Counted from the first letter of the stretch, positions 46,565 through 56,589 are shown. The stretch: DNA of 64,000 bases from Chitinophagaceae bacterium (GCA_025934485.1 JAICXX010000007.1:1-64000), one strand, 5' to 3'. A program made the numbers and translations. The notes: generated from the sequence alone by a model not told the origin.

Positions 46565-48240
46565 ATAGAAGAAAACTTATTCGCAATATGGGCCTTTCTG
46601 CCGGCGCCGCCCTGCTGGGCCGCAAAGTAAACGCCATGCAATACCTAGGTGCCACGCTCGGCAACCCCTCCGCCGCCACGCCCGGCCAGCCTGCGCCCGC
46701 GCCCGCCGGTCCCTTCGCCCCCACCTGGGATTCCCTCGCCGCCTACACCGTCCCCCAATGGTTCCGCGAAGCAAAATTCGGCATGTGGGCACATTGGGGC
46801 CCGCAATGCCAGCCCGAGGCAGGCGACTGGTATGCCCGGAACATGTATATCGAAGGTTCGGAGCAGTACAAGATCCACCTGCAGAAATACGGTCACCCCT
46901 CCGTATTCGGCTTCAAAGACGTGATCCACACCTGGAAGGCCGAACGCTGGGACCCGCAGGCGCTCGTCGCCTTGTACAAACGCGCCGGCGCCAAATACTT
47001 CATGGCCCTCGCCAATCACCACGACAATTTCGACCTGTATAACAGTAAATATCAACCGTGGAACTCGGTGGCGATAGGCCCGCGCAAGGACCTCATCGCA
47101 GGCTGGGCAAAAGCGGCGAAGGAGCAGGACCTTCCCTTTGGCGTCAGCGTTCACGCGGCCCATGCCTGGACCTTTTACGAAACGGCGCAACGCCACGACC
47201 TGTCCGGACCCTATAAAGACATTCCCTATGACGGCAAACTGCGCACAGCGGAGGGCCACGGCAAATGGTGGAATGGCCTCGACCCGCAAGCCCTCTATGC
47301 CCAGGACCATGCGCTGAGCCAGGATAGCTGGAAGGACGGTCTGTTCCGGCAATGGGGCTGGGGTAACGGCGCCAGCATACCATCGAAGGCTTATGATGAG
47401 AAATTCTACAAACGGACCCTTGAACTCATCGACCGCTATAACCCCGACCTCGTCTACTTCGACGACTCCCAGCTGCCGCTGTGGCCGGTGAGCGACGCCG
47501 GCCTGCGCATCGCGGCGCATGTCTACAACAAGAGCATCCGCGAGAAAGGCTCCCTGCAGGCCGTGGTCACCGGGAAGATCCTCGACGAACAACAACGCAA
47601 ATGCCTGGTATGGGACATCGAACGCGGCCAGGCGAACGCCATCCAGCCGCTGCCCTGGCAAACGGACACCTGTATAGGCAATTGGCACTATGACAGAGCA
47701 CTCTACGAGCAGAACGGCTATAAACCGGCCAGCACGGTCATTCAAATGCTCGTCGACATCGTCAGCAAAAATGGCAACCTCATGCTGAATATCCCTGTCC
47801 GTGGCGACGGAACCATCGATGAAAAGGAACGGGCCATCGTCGAAGCCATCGGCGACTGGATGCGCCTAAACGGCGAAAGCATCTACGGCACCCGCCCCTG
47901 GAAAATATTCGGCGAAGGACCCGCGCTGGACCACGCCGCCGCATTGTCCGGCCCGGGATTCAACGAAGGAAAAGGCGCCGCGCTCACCGCGCAGGACTGG
48001 CGTTTCGCCACCAAAGACGATGTCCTCTTTGCCACCTGCTTCGACTGGCCACAAGACGCCACCGTCACCATCCGCAGCCTCGCCGAAAACAGCACGCACT
48101 GGCCCGGCGAGCTCCACAACGTCCGCCTTCTCGCCACAGGCGAGCCCCTGACCTTCCACCGTACAACAGAAGGGCTCAAGGTGAGCCTCCCGGAAAAAAG
48201 ACCGGCCACCACGTTTGCGAATGTGATCAGCATCAGCTAA
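46561..48240 (+). CDS. GH29 alpha-L-fucosidase-like enzyme with Tat-type signal
   Basis: A 559-residue protein. The N-terminus MNRRKLIRNMGLSAGAALLG has a twin-arginine motif and a mild hydrophobic core, so export by Tat is likely. The GH29 barrel has FGMWAHWGPQCQPEAGDWY, LANHHDNFDLYNSKYQ and the nucleophile aspartate in VYFDDSQLPLW (D301). A C-terminal beta-domain follows. It differs in loop lengths from the other two fucosidases and probably belongs to another GH29 branch. Its ATG overlaps the GH2 stop by four bases, which suggests translational coupling. Activity on fucose is inferred from family only. Confidence 0.83.
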   Translation: MNRRKLIRNMGLSAGAALLGRKVNAMQYLGATLGNPSAATPGQPAPAPAGPFAPTWDSLAAYTVPQWFREAKFGMWAHWGPQCQPEAGDWYARNMYIEGSEQYKIHLQKYGHPSVFGFKDVIHTWKAERWDPQALVALYKRAGAKYFMALANHHDNFDLYNSKYQPWNSVAIGPRKDLIAGWAKAAKEQDLPFGVSVHAAHAWTFYETAQRHDLSGPYKDIPYDGKLRTAEGHGKWWNGLDPQALYAQDHALSQDSWKDGLFRQWGWGNGASIPSKAYDEKFYKRTLELIDRYNPDLVYFDDSQLPLWPVSDAGLRIAAHVYNKSIREKGSLQAVVTGKILDEQQRKCLVWDIERGQANAIQPLPWQTDTCIGNWHYDRALYEQNGYKPASTVIQMLVDIVSKNGNLMLNIPVRGDGTIDEKERAIVEAIGDWMRLNGESIYGTRPWKIFGEGPALDHAAALSGPGFNEGKGAALTAQDWRFATKDDVLFATCFDWPQDATVTIRSLAENSTHWPGELHNVRLLATGEPLTFHRTTEGLKVSLPEKRPATTFANVISIS

Positions 48241-48250
48241 ATTTTTTTAA

Positions 48251-49783
48251 ATGAAACCTTCGATCATTACGCTTGCCATAATACTCATAGCCGCGTTTGC
48301 CAACGCCCAACCCGCTCCCGTGAAGGTGGACGAAGGCCTGCTACAGGGAACTTTCGAGAATGGCCTTACCGTTTATAAAGGCGTTCCGTTTGCCGCCCCG
48401 CCCGTGGGAAAATGGCGCTGGCGTCCGCCGCAACCGGCGGAAAAATGGACAGGCGTACGGCAGGCCGATAAATTTGCACCGGAACCCATGCAGGGCGGCA
48501 ACCCCATCTCGGGAAAAAGCGAAGATTGCCTGTACCTAAACGTCTGGACACCGGCTGCCTCACCCCATGCAAGGATTCCGGTATTGGTATGGATCTACGG
48601 CGGCGGTTTCAATGCCGGCGGCACAGCTGAACCCTGGATCGATGGCGCAAAGCTGGCAAAAAAAGGCGTCGTAATGGTAAGCATCGCCTACCGCGTAGGG
48701 CAGCTTGGATTTTTGGCGCACCCCGAATTAAGTGCCGAAAGCCCATACCATGTCTCTGGCAACTACGGCCTGCTGGATATGATCGCAGCGCTTAAATGGA
48801 TCAGGGAAAACATCGCCGCCTTCGGCGGCGACCCGGGGAAGGTCACTATTTCCGGCGAATCGGCAGGGGCCATCGCCGTTAGCATGTTATGCGCAAGCCC
48901 CCTGGCGAAAGGGCTGTTCCAGGGCGCCATCTCGGAAAGCGGCGGCTCCTTCGGCCCCACCCGTACCATCACCTTTCCGGGCGAAAATATGAAGCCCCTT
49001 CACGATGCCGAAGCTGCCGGTGAGGCCTATGTGAAAGCTGCCGGATTTCCGTCGATCGACAGCTTACGAAAGATAGACGCCGACAAACTTCCGCCGGTAC
49101 ACGGGCTCGCATGGCCCATTGTCGATGGCTGGGTAATACGCGACGACCAGTATAAACTTTATGCAGCCGGGAAGTACAACGAAACCCCGATACTGGTAGG
49201 CTACAACTCCGATGAAGGCGCCAGCTTTTCCCCACCTAAAACACCGGCGGATTATATCACCGCCGTACACGCCCGCTATGGCAAATTTGCCGACACCCTG
49301 ATCAAGGCTTATCCGGCGGGGGAAGGTGCGGTTGCAAAAACCGCCCGGGATCTAACCCGCGACGCGGCCTTTGGCTGGCATACCTGGGCTTGGGCAACCT
49401 TACAGGCCAAAAGAGGGCGATCGAAGGTGTTCTATTATTATTTCGATCAGCACCCCGACTATCCGGCGGGTTCCCCCCATGCGGGCTACGGATCCCCTCA
49501 TGCCGAGGAGGTCTCCTATGTATTCGGCACGCTCGATACCTCCAATCCGAAAACAAGTAAAACGGACCTGGATATTTCAGACGCAATGGGCACCTATTGG
49601 ACCAATTTTGCAAAATATGGCGACCCCAATGGGCCCGGAGAGCCTCGATGGCCCGCGTTCAGCCCCGCTCACCAGGCGGTAATGTATTTCGCCCAAACAC
49701 CACATACCGGCCCTGTTCCGGGCGCCGCATCGCTAAAGGTATTGGATGCCTATTTTAGATGGAGGCGGTCATCAGAAAATTAG
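48251..49783 (+). CDS. Type-B carboxylesterase (secreted)
   Basis: A 510-residue alpha/beta-hydrolase with a signal peptide ending AFANAQ. Carboxylesterase type-B marks are EDCLYLNVWTP, oxyanion-hole VWIYGGGFNAGG, catalytic Ser S204 in SGESAGA, Glu E322 in NSDEGA and His H417 in GSPHAEEVSYVFG. The substrate could be acetyl or feruloyl groups on plant glycans, since it ends an operon of glycan-degrading enzymes 10 bp after a GH29 gene. Family members have very varied substrates, so this is inference. It is the last enzyme gene of PUL B. Confidence 0.85.
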   Translation: MKPSIITLAIILIAAFANAQPAPVKVDEGLLQGTFENGLTVYKGVPFAAPPVGKWRWRPPQPAEKWTGVRQADKFAPEPMQGGNPISGKSEDCLYLNVWTPAASPHARIPVLVWIYGGGFNAGGTAEPWIDGAKLAKKGVVMVSIAYRVGQLGFLAHPELSAESPYHVSGNYGLLDMIAALKWIRENIAAFGGDPGKVTISGESAGAIAVSMLCASPLAKGLFQGAISESGGSFGPTRTITFPGENMKPLHDAEAAGEAYVKAAGFPSIDSLRKIDADKLPPVHGLAWPIVDGWVIRDDQYKLYAAGKYNETPILVGYNSDEGASFSPPKTPADYITAVHARYGKFADTLIKAYPAGEGAVAKTARDLTRDAAFGWHTWAWATLQAKRGRSKVFYYYFDQHPDYPAGSPHAGYGSPHAEEVSYVFGTLDTSNPKTSKTDLDISDAMGTYWTNFAKYGDPNGPGEPRWPAFSPAHQAVMYFAQTPHTGPVPGAASLKVLDAYFRWRRSSEN

Positions 49784-49814
49784 TTATCTTCCGAACACAT
49801 AGCAACATGAAAAA

Positions 49815-51746
49815 ATGGAGCGGGACACAATATGGCTAATATTATTTTTTTTGTTTACGCTGCTCCAGAGATTAGACGCACAACCCTCGGATATATCGCG
49901 GTTACGGCATATAATGCTTGAAAAGGAAGCCGGGAGATCTTATACCAGGGATACCTCCTATATCGATGTACTGGACAGCCTTGCCTATGGCTACTATAGG
50001 ATCAGTGCCGATAGCGTCTTCTTATACAGCAAAAAAGCACTGGCTTATGCCAAAGAAGCGGGCTACGATAAGGGAGAGTCGGTAAGCTTAAGATTGATGG
50101 GAAACGGGTATGGTCTGAACGGCGATTATACGAACATGTTATCCTGTTACCAACAGGCCCTCGCCATCGCCGAAAAGATCAAGAGCCCCTTGTTGATAGC
50201 TAAAGCTACTATAAATATGGCGATCATGTATTATAGTAGGGTCGGACAGATCGATGAAGCCCTGGCGCTAATGGAGAAAGCAGGCAATTTATTTCAATCG
50301 ACAGGCGACAGCCTGGACCTGATCAAATCGTTGCAATCCCGCGGCAATTTGTGGGTCGATAAAAAGCAATATGAAAAGGCCTTGCAGGTTTTTCGTCGCG
50401 CCGCGGAGCTGGCAACTTCCATGAAGAACGAGTATATGGTGGTAACCACTAATGATTTGATAGGTGGTATTTTAGATGCCCGAGGGCTTTATAACGAAGG
50501 CTTGCCCTACTCGCTTGCCACCCTACGCTACTTTAACCGCACCGACGACAAGATGCGTATATCGAGGTCTGCCAATTATGTGGCCGAGACCTATTTGCAC
50601 CTCAAGAATTATCCGGAGGCATTGAGATACGCCCGGCAAGGCCTTGCGGCAGCTACTGCAATAAGATCGGTCCCGCAGGTCAGAGACGCGGATCAAATAT
50701 TGGCAGACGCTTACGAAGCAAATGGAGATGCCCATAACGCCCTTAAATATTTCAGGCTATATAAATATTTTTCCGACAGTATTTTAAATGAAACGATGCT
50801 GCAAAAGACAGCAAGACTGGAGGCCAGGTATGAATTCGAAAAAAAAGAAGCCCTGATGAAAGAACAGCAGGATAAAAAAGACGCGCTTAATCGGCATGTC
50901 GTCCGGATCAAGGAGCTGCAGATATCCATTGCCGTCCTGGTGATCTTTTTCTTGACTGTGCTGACCTTTTTGCTGCTTCGCAGCAGAGCTATCAAGCAAA
51001 AGAACAATCAGATCCTACGGGAGAACAACGAAAAAATAGAACACCAGGCGATTCAACTAATGATCAATAACCGGGAAAAAGATAAACTATTCTCCATTGT
51101 CGCGCACGATCTTAAAATGCCGTTATTTTCCTTAAGGCAGATGCTCGCTTTTTTAAAGCAGGGAGCTTTGCCGGAAGCAGATATCAAATTAATTATGCAA
51201 GAGTTAAGCAGGGACGCGGATTATTCTTCCGAACTGGTTAGCAATCTTCTTTCATGGGCAGGCAGCCAGATGAATGGCAGAGTGGTTACGCCTGTTGCCC
51301 TATCATTGCAACAAGTCGCGGGCGACACCATCAGCCTTTTTGCCCGACAGGCATCGGAAAAAGAGATCGGATTGAAAAATGAGCTGCCTCTTACCTTGAC
51401 GGCATGGGCCGATAGGACGATGCTCGAGGTGCTACTCCGCAACCTGGTGAGCAATTCGATTAAATTTTGTAACCCGGGAGATACGATTACCATTCAGGGC
51501 GCGGCGGTGAATGGAGTTGCGGAGATCTGTGTTGCAGATACAGGCATAGGAATAGAGCAGGATATTCTGAAGAAGATCGCTATGAAGGAAAGCGTCACTA
51601 CTTTTGGTACGGCAGGCGAAAAAGGAACGGGCCTGGGACTTATGCTGTGCAGGGAATTTGCCGAAGCAAACCAGGGCCTCTTCCGGGTGGAGAGTAACCC
51701 GGAAGAGGGAAGCCGGTTCTATTTTACAGTTCCCCTGGTCTCCTGA
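49815..51746 (+). CDS. TPR-repeat sensor histidine kinase
   Basis: A 643-residue kinase. A signal peptide or first membrane segment (LILFFLFTLLQ) is followed by periplasmic tetratricopeptide repeats (about 55-325; SYQQALAIAEKI-type units) and a coiled coil with a membrane segment at about 368-390. Then come a HisKA domain with phospho-accepting H431 in FSIVAHDLKMP and a HATPase domain (LLRNLVSNSIKF, DTGIGIEQD, GTGLGLMLC). It has no receiver or DNA-binding domain, so it must pass phosphate to a separate partner. The only nearby receiver lacks its Asp. Its TGA stop abuts the stop of that gene on the other strand. A link to PUL B is possible but unproven. Confidence 0.88.
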   Translation: MERDTIWLILFFLFTLLQRLDAQPSDISRLRHIMLEKEAGRSYTRDTSYIDVLDSLAYGYYRISADSVFLYSKKALAYAKEAGYDKGESVSLRLMGNGYGLNGDYTNMLSCYQQALAIAEKIKSPLLIAKATINMAIMYYSRVGQIDEALALMEKAGNLFQSTGDSLDLIKSLQSRGNLWVDKKQYEKALQVFRRAAELATSMKNEYMVVTTNDLIGGILDARGLYNEGLPYSLATLRYFNRTDDKMRISRSANYVAETYLHLKNYPEALRYARQGLAAATAIRSVPQVRDADQILADAYEANGDAHNALKYFRLYKYFSDSILNETMLQKTARLEARYEFEKKEALMKEQQDKKDALNRHVVRIKELQISIAVLVIFFLTVLTFLLLRSRAIKQKNNQILRENNEKIEHQAIQLMINNREKDKLFSIVAHDLKMPLFSLRQMLAFLKQGALPEADIKLIMQELSRDADYSSELVSNLLSWAGSQMNGRVVTPVALSLQQVAGDTISLFARQASEKEIGLKNELPLTLTAWADRTMLEVLLRNLVSNSIKFCNPGDTITIQGAAVNGVAEICVADTGIGIEQDILKKIAMKESVTTFGTAGEKGTGLGLMLCREFAEANQGLFRVESNPEEGSRFYFTVPLVS

Positions 51747-52175
51747 TCATTGCAATACCTGCGAACCCGGCAGCTCGGCTGTATGCGACCAATAGGATAT
51801 GAAAGATTGTATTTTTTCGAGGACTTCGGAATAGGCGGATGGTTTTTTTATAAAACTGCTCGCGCCTGCCGAATAACTGGCTCTTATCTCTTCCGGCAAA
51901 GCAGTCTCGCTAAGCACAACTATCGGGCTGGATGCATATTCCCGATCGTCGCGTATTTGCCGGATCAGATCAATCCCATTGCAGGGCTTCGCGTTCATGC
52001 TTAGGATTATAAGCTGAGGGCTGCGACCATGCCGTAACCAACGAGCCACATCGATCGGGGAAACAAATTCGATCTGCGCTTCCGGCCAACAGCGCTGAAA
52101 ATGCTCCCTGGTAAGCAGCCGGTCATCCTCATCGTTTTCGATCATTAAAATTAAAGGGACCATAATACCATTCAT
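51747..52175 (-). CDS. Single-domain receiver protein with phospho-acceptor Asp replaced by Ser
   Basis: A 142-residue CheY-like domain with no output domain. The fold marks are present: acidic cluster IENDEDD, Ser in VVLSETALP, and Lys in FIKKPS. The strand that should end in the phospho-acceptor reads LIILSMNAKP, with a Ser codon (bases 51999-52001) where Asp is expected, so it cannot be phosphorylated in the normal way. I start at ATG 52175 because the domain begins a few residues later; in-frame ATGs at 52235 and 52205 would add up to 20 residues. It is transcribed in the same direction as groESL, 69 bp after groEL, and converges with the kinase gene. It may bind a partner constitutively. 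Confidence 0.8.
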   Translation of the reverse strand: MNGIMVPLILMIENDEDDRLLTREHFQRCWPEAQIEFVSPIDVARWLRHGRSPQLIILSMNAKPCNGIDLIRQIRDDREYASSPIVVLSETALPEEIRASYSAGASSFIKKPSAYSEVLEKIQSFISYWSHTAELPGSQVLQ

Positions 52176-52244
52176 TATTAATTCAAGGTAGCGAAAATTC
52201 TTCATTCTCAGCGCGCCCTGAACTTCCCCGTCCACTGCCCCTCC

Positions 52245-53882
<1,638 letters not shown>

Positions 53883-53911
53883 AACAAAATGTTTTTACTT
53901 ATGAGGATGAT

Positions 53912-54193
53912 TTACACAATGGCGAGGATGTCGCTTTCCCGGAGGATCAGCAAGTCTTCGCCTTCGATTTTGATCTCCGTTCCGGAATACTTGCCATAAA
54001 GAACGGTATCGCCCTTCTTGACAGTGACGGGCTCGTCTTTTTTACCCGGACCGGCGGCAACCACCTTGCCGCGCTGGGGCTTTTCTTTTGCCGTATCGGG
54101 GATGATAATGCCGCCTGCCGTCTTCTCTTCGGCGGCTGCAGGCTTGATGATGACCCGGTCATGCAGCGGAGTGATCTTCATTGTTGTTGACAT
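53912..54193 (-). CDS. groES: Co-chaperonin GroES (10 kDa)
   Basis: A 93-residue co-chaperonin that caps the GroEL ring. Typical motifs are [11 protein letters not shown], the mobile loop [28 protein letters not shown], and the C-terminal [13 protein letters not shown] and [11 protein letters not shown]. First gene of the groESL operon. No CIRCE inverted repeat was found upstream; instead a sigma54-like element lies about 55 bp before the start (see 54259-54275). Confidence 0.97.
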   Translation of the reverse strand: MSTTMKITPLHDRVIIKPAAAEEKTAGGIIIPDTAKEKPQRGKVVAAGPGKKDEPVTVKKGDTVLYGKYSGTEIKIEGEDLLILRESDILAIV

Positions 54194-54258
54194 AATTTAT
54201 GATTTTGAGTTGAGTTAATAAAGCCACGAACTACGATCAGGTAATGATTTTTTTGCGG

Positions 54259-54275
54259 ATCAATCCTTGTGCCAA
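54259..54275 (-). promoter_or_regulatory. Sigma54-like promoter element upstream of groES
   Basis: On the minus strand TTGGCACAAGGATTGAT matches the -24/-12 consensus (TTGGCACG-N4-TTGCW) except at two places, with the exact 12-bp spacing between the -24 GG and the -12 pair (GA here in place of GC). It would give a leader of about 55 bases before groES. A near-identical element points the other way at 54344. Confidence 0.4.
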
Positions 54276-54343
54276 TTGAAAAAAATGAAATTTTTTCAGT
54301 CCATCCTGTCGCAAAAAAATGTCAAAAATTCAGCGTATGGGCA

Positions 54344-54360
54344 TTGGCACAGGCATTGAA
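54344..54360 (+). promoter_or_regulatory. Sigma54-like promoter element upstream of the 98-residue gene
   Basis: TTGGCACAGGCATTGAA repeats the groES-side element at 13 of 17 bases (TTGGCACA and ATTGA shared), again with GG and GA 12 bp apart. Predicted start of transcription is near 54371, directly before a Shine-Dalgarno-like AAGGAGG at 54373-54379. The pair could also be two half-sites for one regulator. Confidence 0.4.
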
Positions 54361-54388
54361 GCCGGTCCTCACAAGGAGGTATCGACAA

Positions 54389-54685
54389 ATGTTCAGCAAA
54401 TACTACATCGAATTGAATATGAAAACCATTGACGGCTTCGAACGCTTCGGCTGTTTGGAGCTGGGCTCCGATCGCGGGTTTTCTCTTGGACTTTTTGCCG
54501 GTCTGGCAGGCCGTCCGGCCGATGATGACACAGGGGTCCTCCATATGGACCTCGTAGAGAAACGCAATGGCCTGCCGATGAATATGCAGGTCATAAGCTG
54601 TACAGTCGAAGAGCTTGGTAGAAATATGAAATATCTCACGCGGGAGCTCTTCAAAAAGATAAACCTGGATGTCCCACCGCATTAA
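54389..54685 (+). CDS. Unrecognised 98-residue protein with strong Shine-Dalgarno
   Basis: I do not recognise the family. The product is a small soluble protein with mixed charge, no signal peptide and no membrane segment. It contains GFERFGCLELGSDRGFSLGLF, broken here as GFERFGCLEL and GSDRGFSLGLF, then a likely helix near the end (CTVEELGRNMKYLTRELFKK). ATG 54389 is chosen because AAGGAGG lies nine bases upstream, a rare strong ribosome-binding site for this phylum. The frame is open upstream to 54269 but that would read through the promoter-like element. It is divergent from groES, so it could share stress regulation. Confidence 0.7.
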   Translation: MFSKYYIELNMKTIDGFERFGCLELGSDRGFSLGLFAGLAGRPADDDTGVLHMDLVEKRNGLPMNMQVISCTVEELGRNMKYLTRELFKKINLDVPPH

Positions 54686-54724
54686 TTTGTTTTCCCGGCA
54701 ACCTTGCCTGATCCGGAACGGCAT

Positions 54725-54756
54725 TTTGGTTTGATAAAAATTTAATCGTATATTGC
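54725..54756 (+). promoter_or_regulatory. Candidate promoter of the ECF sigma gene
   Basis: TTTG at 54725-54728 and TATATTGC at 54749-54756 are 20 bp apart, the spacing expected between the Bacteroidota -33 and -7 elements; the -7 copy is one T short of TAnnTTTG. It lies about 50 bp before the sigma factor start. Confidence 0.3.
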
Positions 54757-54807
54757 TTCCCTATCAGGTTCTGCAACCGATTGCATTAACGATTTTGACT
54801 ACTGCAT

Positions 54808-55383
54808 ATGAGAGAAAACTTATCCCAGACTGACGCTAGCTGGTTACTGAGATTGCACCAGGGTGAACACGACGCATTAGCCCTCCTGATGGGAAAGTAT
54901 TATACCGTTCTGTATAACTATGCTATAAGCTTTTCCAAAGATCAAGGGCTTGTTAAGGATTGCATCCAGGAAGTCTTTATAGACCTATGGCAGCGCAGAG
55001 ACCATGCCCGCTCTATTTTATCCCCCAAATATTATCTTCTGAGGGCCGTAAAGAACAAGGTCCTAAAATCCATTGGCAAACAAAGTTTGTATGCGGATAA
55101 TTCGTTGCTCGACAACGAATGCGATCTTTATTATGAATTCTCCATTGAAGGGATAATGATGGAAAAACAACTTTCCGAAGAGAAGACGGCCAGGTTGAAG
55201 AAGTTGATCTCCGGTCTTTCCAAAAGACAGCAGGAGATCGTCCATTTAAAATACTATCAGCACCTCGATCATGACCAGATCGCCCAACTAATGAACATAA
55301 CCGCGCAGTCCGTCTATAATCTTCTGCACGAAACCATCCAACGGCTCAAATCGCTATGGCGTCTGGAACTTATATCTGGCTAG
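54808..55383 (+). CDS. ECF-family RNA polymerase sigma factor
   Basis: A 191-residue sigma-70 family protein with region 2 (LVKDCIQEVFIDLWQRRD) and region 4 (LSKRQQEIVHLKYYQ, then HDQIAQLMNITAQSVYNLL). It lacks regions 1 and 3, as ECF sigma factors do. With the FecR gene 87 bp on and the STN-bearing SusC after it, it forms the usual trans-envelope circuit: ligand at SusC signals through STN to FecR, which frees the sigma factor to transcribe the susCD genes. A perfect palindrome GGATTAATCC lies at 55419-55428 in the gap to fecR. Confidence 0.93.
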   Translation: MRENLSQTDASWLLRLHQGEHDALALLMGKYYTVLYNYAISFSKDQGLVKDCIQEVFIDLWQRRDHARSILSPKYYLLRAVKNKVLKSIGKQSLYADNSLLDNECDLYYEFSIEGIMMEKQLSEEKTARLKKLISGLSKRQQEIVHLKYYQHLDHDQIAQLMNITAQSVYNLLHETIQRLKSLWRLELISG

Positions 55384-55470
55384 CTACCAGTAAGTTAAAA
55401 TTTTAGTAAAAAAAATCCGGATTAATCCAGTAGAAAAACCCGGAACCCGGAACTTACCTGTATAGCACAG

Positions 55471-56535
55471 ATGCGTATGAAAGAATACCGGTTGTATGAA
55501 TTGGAAGATTTTGTCATGGATGACGATTTTATCCGGTGGGTCCAGGACGGAGGCGATACCGATAATCGTTTTTGGAATACCTGGCTGGCTCAAAATCCTT
55601 CTAAACATTTGATGATTGCGGAGGCGAGGCAGATCGTCGCATCGATGCACCTGGCGCACAAAGAAGTGGCTCCGCTGGAAGTAAGCCGCGAGGTTGGTAA
55701 GATGCTGGAATTTATAAAGGGACCGGACAAGGGCGACCTCCCGCGCAAACCTCGATATCTTATCCTGAACAAGCCACAGCGGGCGGCGGCTGTCTTCCTG
55801 GCATTGATCATCGCGGGAATATTCCTGATAACCGCGCGCAAAGAAAGGAAACCTACCGCCTCGACTTACGCGGCGATGGCTTCTCTTCCTTCTTTTACTG
55901 AAAAGGTAAATAATGCAGCAAAAGCATTACCGTTAGCACTGCCGGATGGCAGTTCGGTCCAACTGGCCATGGGCAGCCGCATAACCTACGCAAATCATTT
56001 CGATAGCGGAGGTACCAGGGATGTATACCTCACCGGGGAGGCGTTTTTCAAGGTGGCCGCCAATCCCCGGCGGCCCTTTCGGGTGATCACCAGTGAAATA
56101 ACAACCAAGGTATTGGGTACCAGTTTTTCGGTTCGATGTTATGACAAAGACACGACCATTAGCGTCTCCGTAAGCTCGGGAAAAGTTAGTGTCTCCGGGA
56201 TCATTGTTGCCCCAAACCAGCGATTGGTCTACCAACGTTCGGGCCAGAAATTCCAAAAAATGCTTGTCGACTCTCCCGCTTTTATCGCCCGGAAATCGCT
56301 TGATAATAACATGTTATGCGAAGAAAAGCCCGTGGAAGAGGTGTTCGACGAATTAAGCAGATACTATGGTATTACTATCGTTTATGACAGTGGGTTGTTG
56401 AGTAAATGCACCGTTACGGCCGATCTTAGCAACGAACCGTTCTTTCGTAAGCTCGATTTGATCTGCACGGCTATAGGTGCGAAGTATGAGCTCCTGGATG
56501 GACAGGTAGTGATCCAATCCGAAGGCTGTCAATAA
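55471..56535 (+). CDS. FecR-type anti-sigma factor
   Basis: A 354-residue inner-membrane regulator. The N-terminal cytoplasmic part (about 1-100) would hold the sigma factor; one membrane segment follows (about 105-125; AAVFLALIIAGIFLIT). The periplasmic FecR domain (LPDGSSVQLAMGSRITY, GEAFFKVAANPRRPFRV, VLGTSFSVRCYD) and a C-terminal DUF4974-like STN-binding domain (VEEVFDELSRYYGITIVYD) complete it. Two starts, ATG 55471 and ATG 55477, are equally possible. It partners with the ECF factor upstream and the STN domain of the SusC downstream. Confidence 0.93.
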   Translation: MRMKEYRLYELEDFVMDDDFIRWVQDGGDTDNRFWNTWLAQNPSKHLMIAEARQIVASMHLAHKEVAPLEVSREVGKMLEFIKGPDKGDLPRKPRYLILNKPQRAAAVFLALIIAGIFLITARKERKPTASTYAAMASLPSFTEKVNNAAKALPLALPDGSSVQLAMGSRITYANHFDSGGTRDVYLTGEAFFKVAANPRRPFRVITSEITTKVLGTSFSVRCYDKDTTISVSVSSGKVSVSGIIVAPNQRLVYQRSGQKFQKMLVDSPAFIARKSLDNNMLCEEKPVEEVFDELSRYYGITIVYDSGLLSKCTVTADLSNEPFFRKLDLICTAIGAKYELLDGQVVIQSEGCQ

Positions 56536-56589
56536 TTTCCTAATCTATAAACTATATCATTTATGTAAAAACCAAGACTTCTACTACAT

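Noticed and set aside
49806-49838. Ten-codon ATG frame (MKKWSGTQYG) overlapping the histidine kinase start
   Set aside because: Could be a leader peptide, but it is so short that chance is a sufficient explanation and nothing regulatory is visible near it.
54194-54300. CIRCE heat-shock operator before groES
   Set aside because: No TTAGCACTC / GAGTGCTAA inverted repeat is present in the region.
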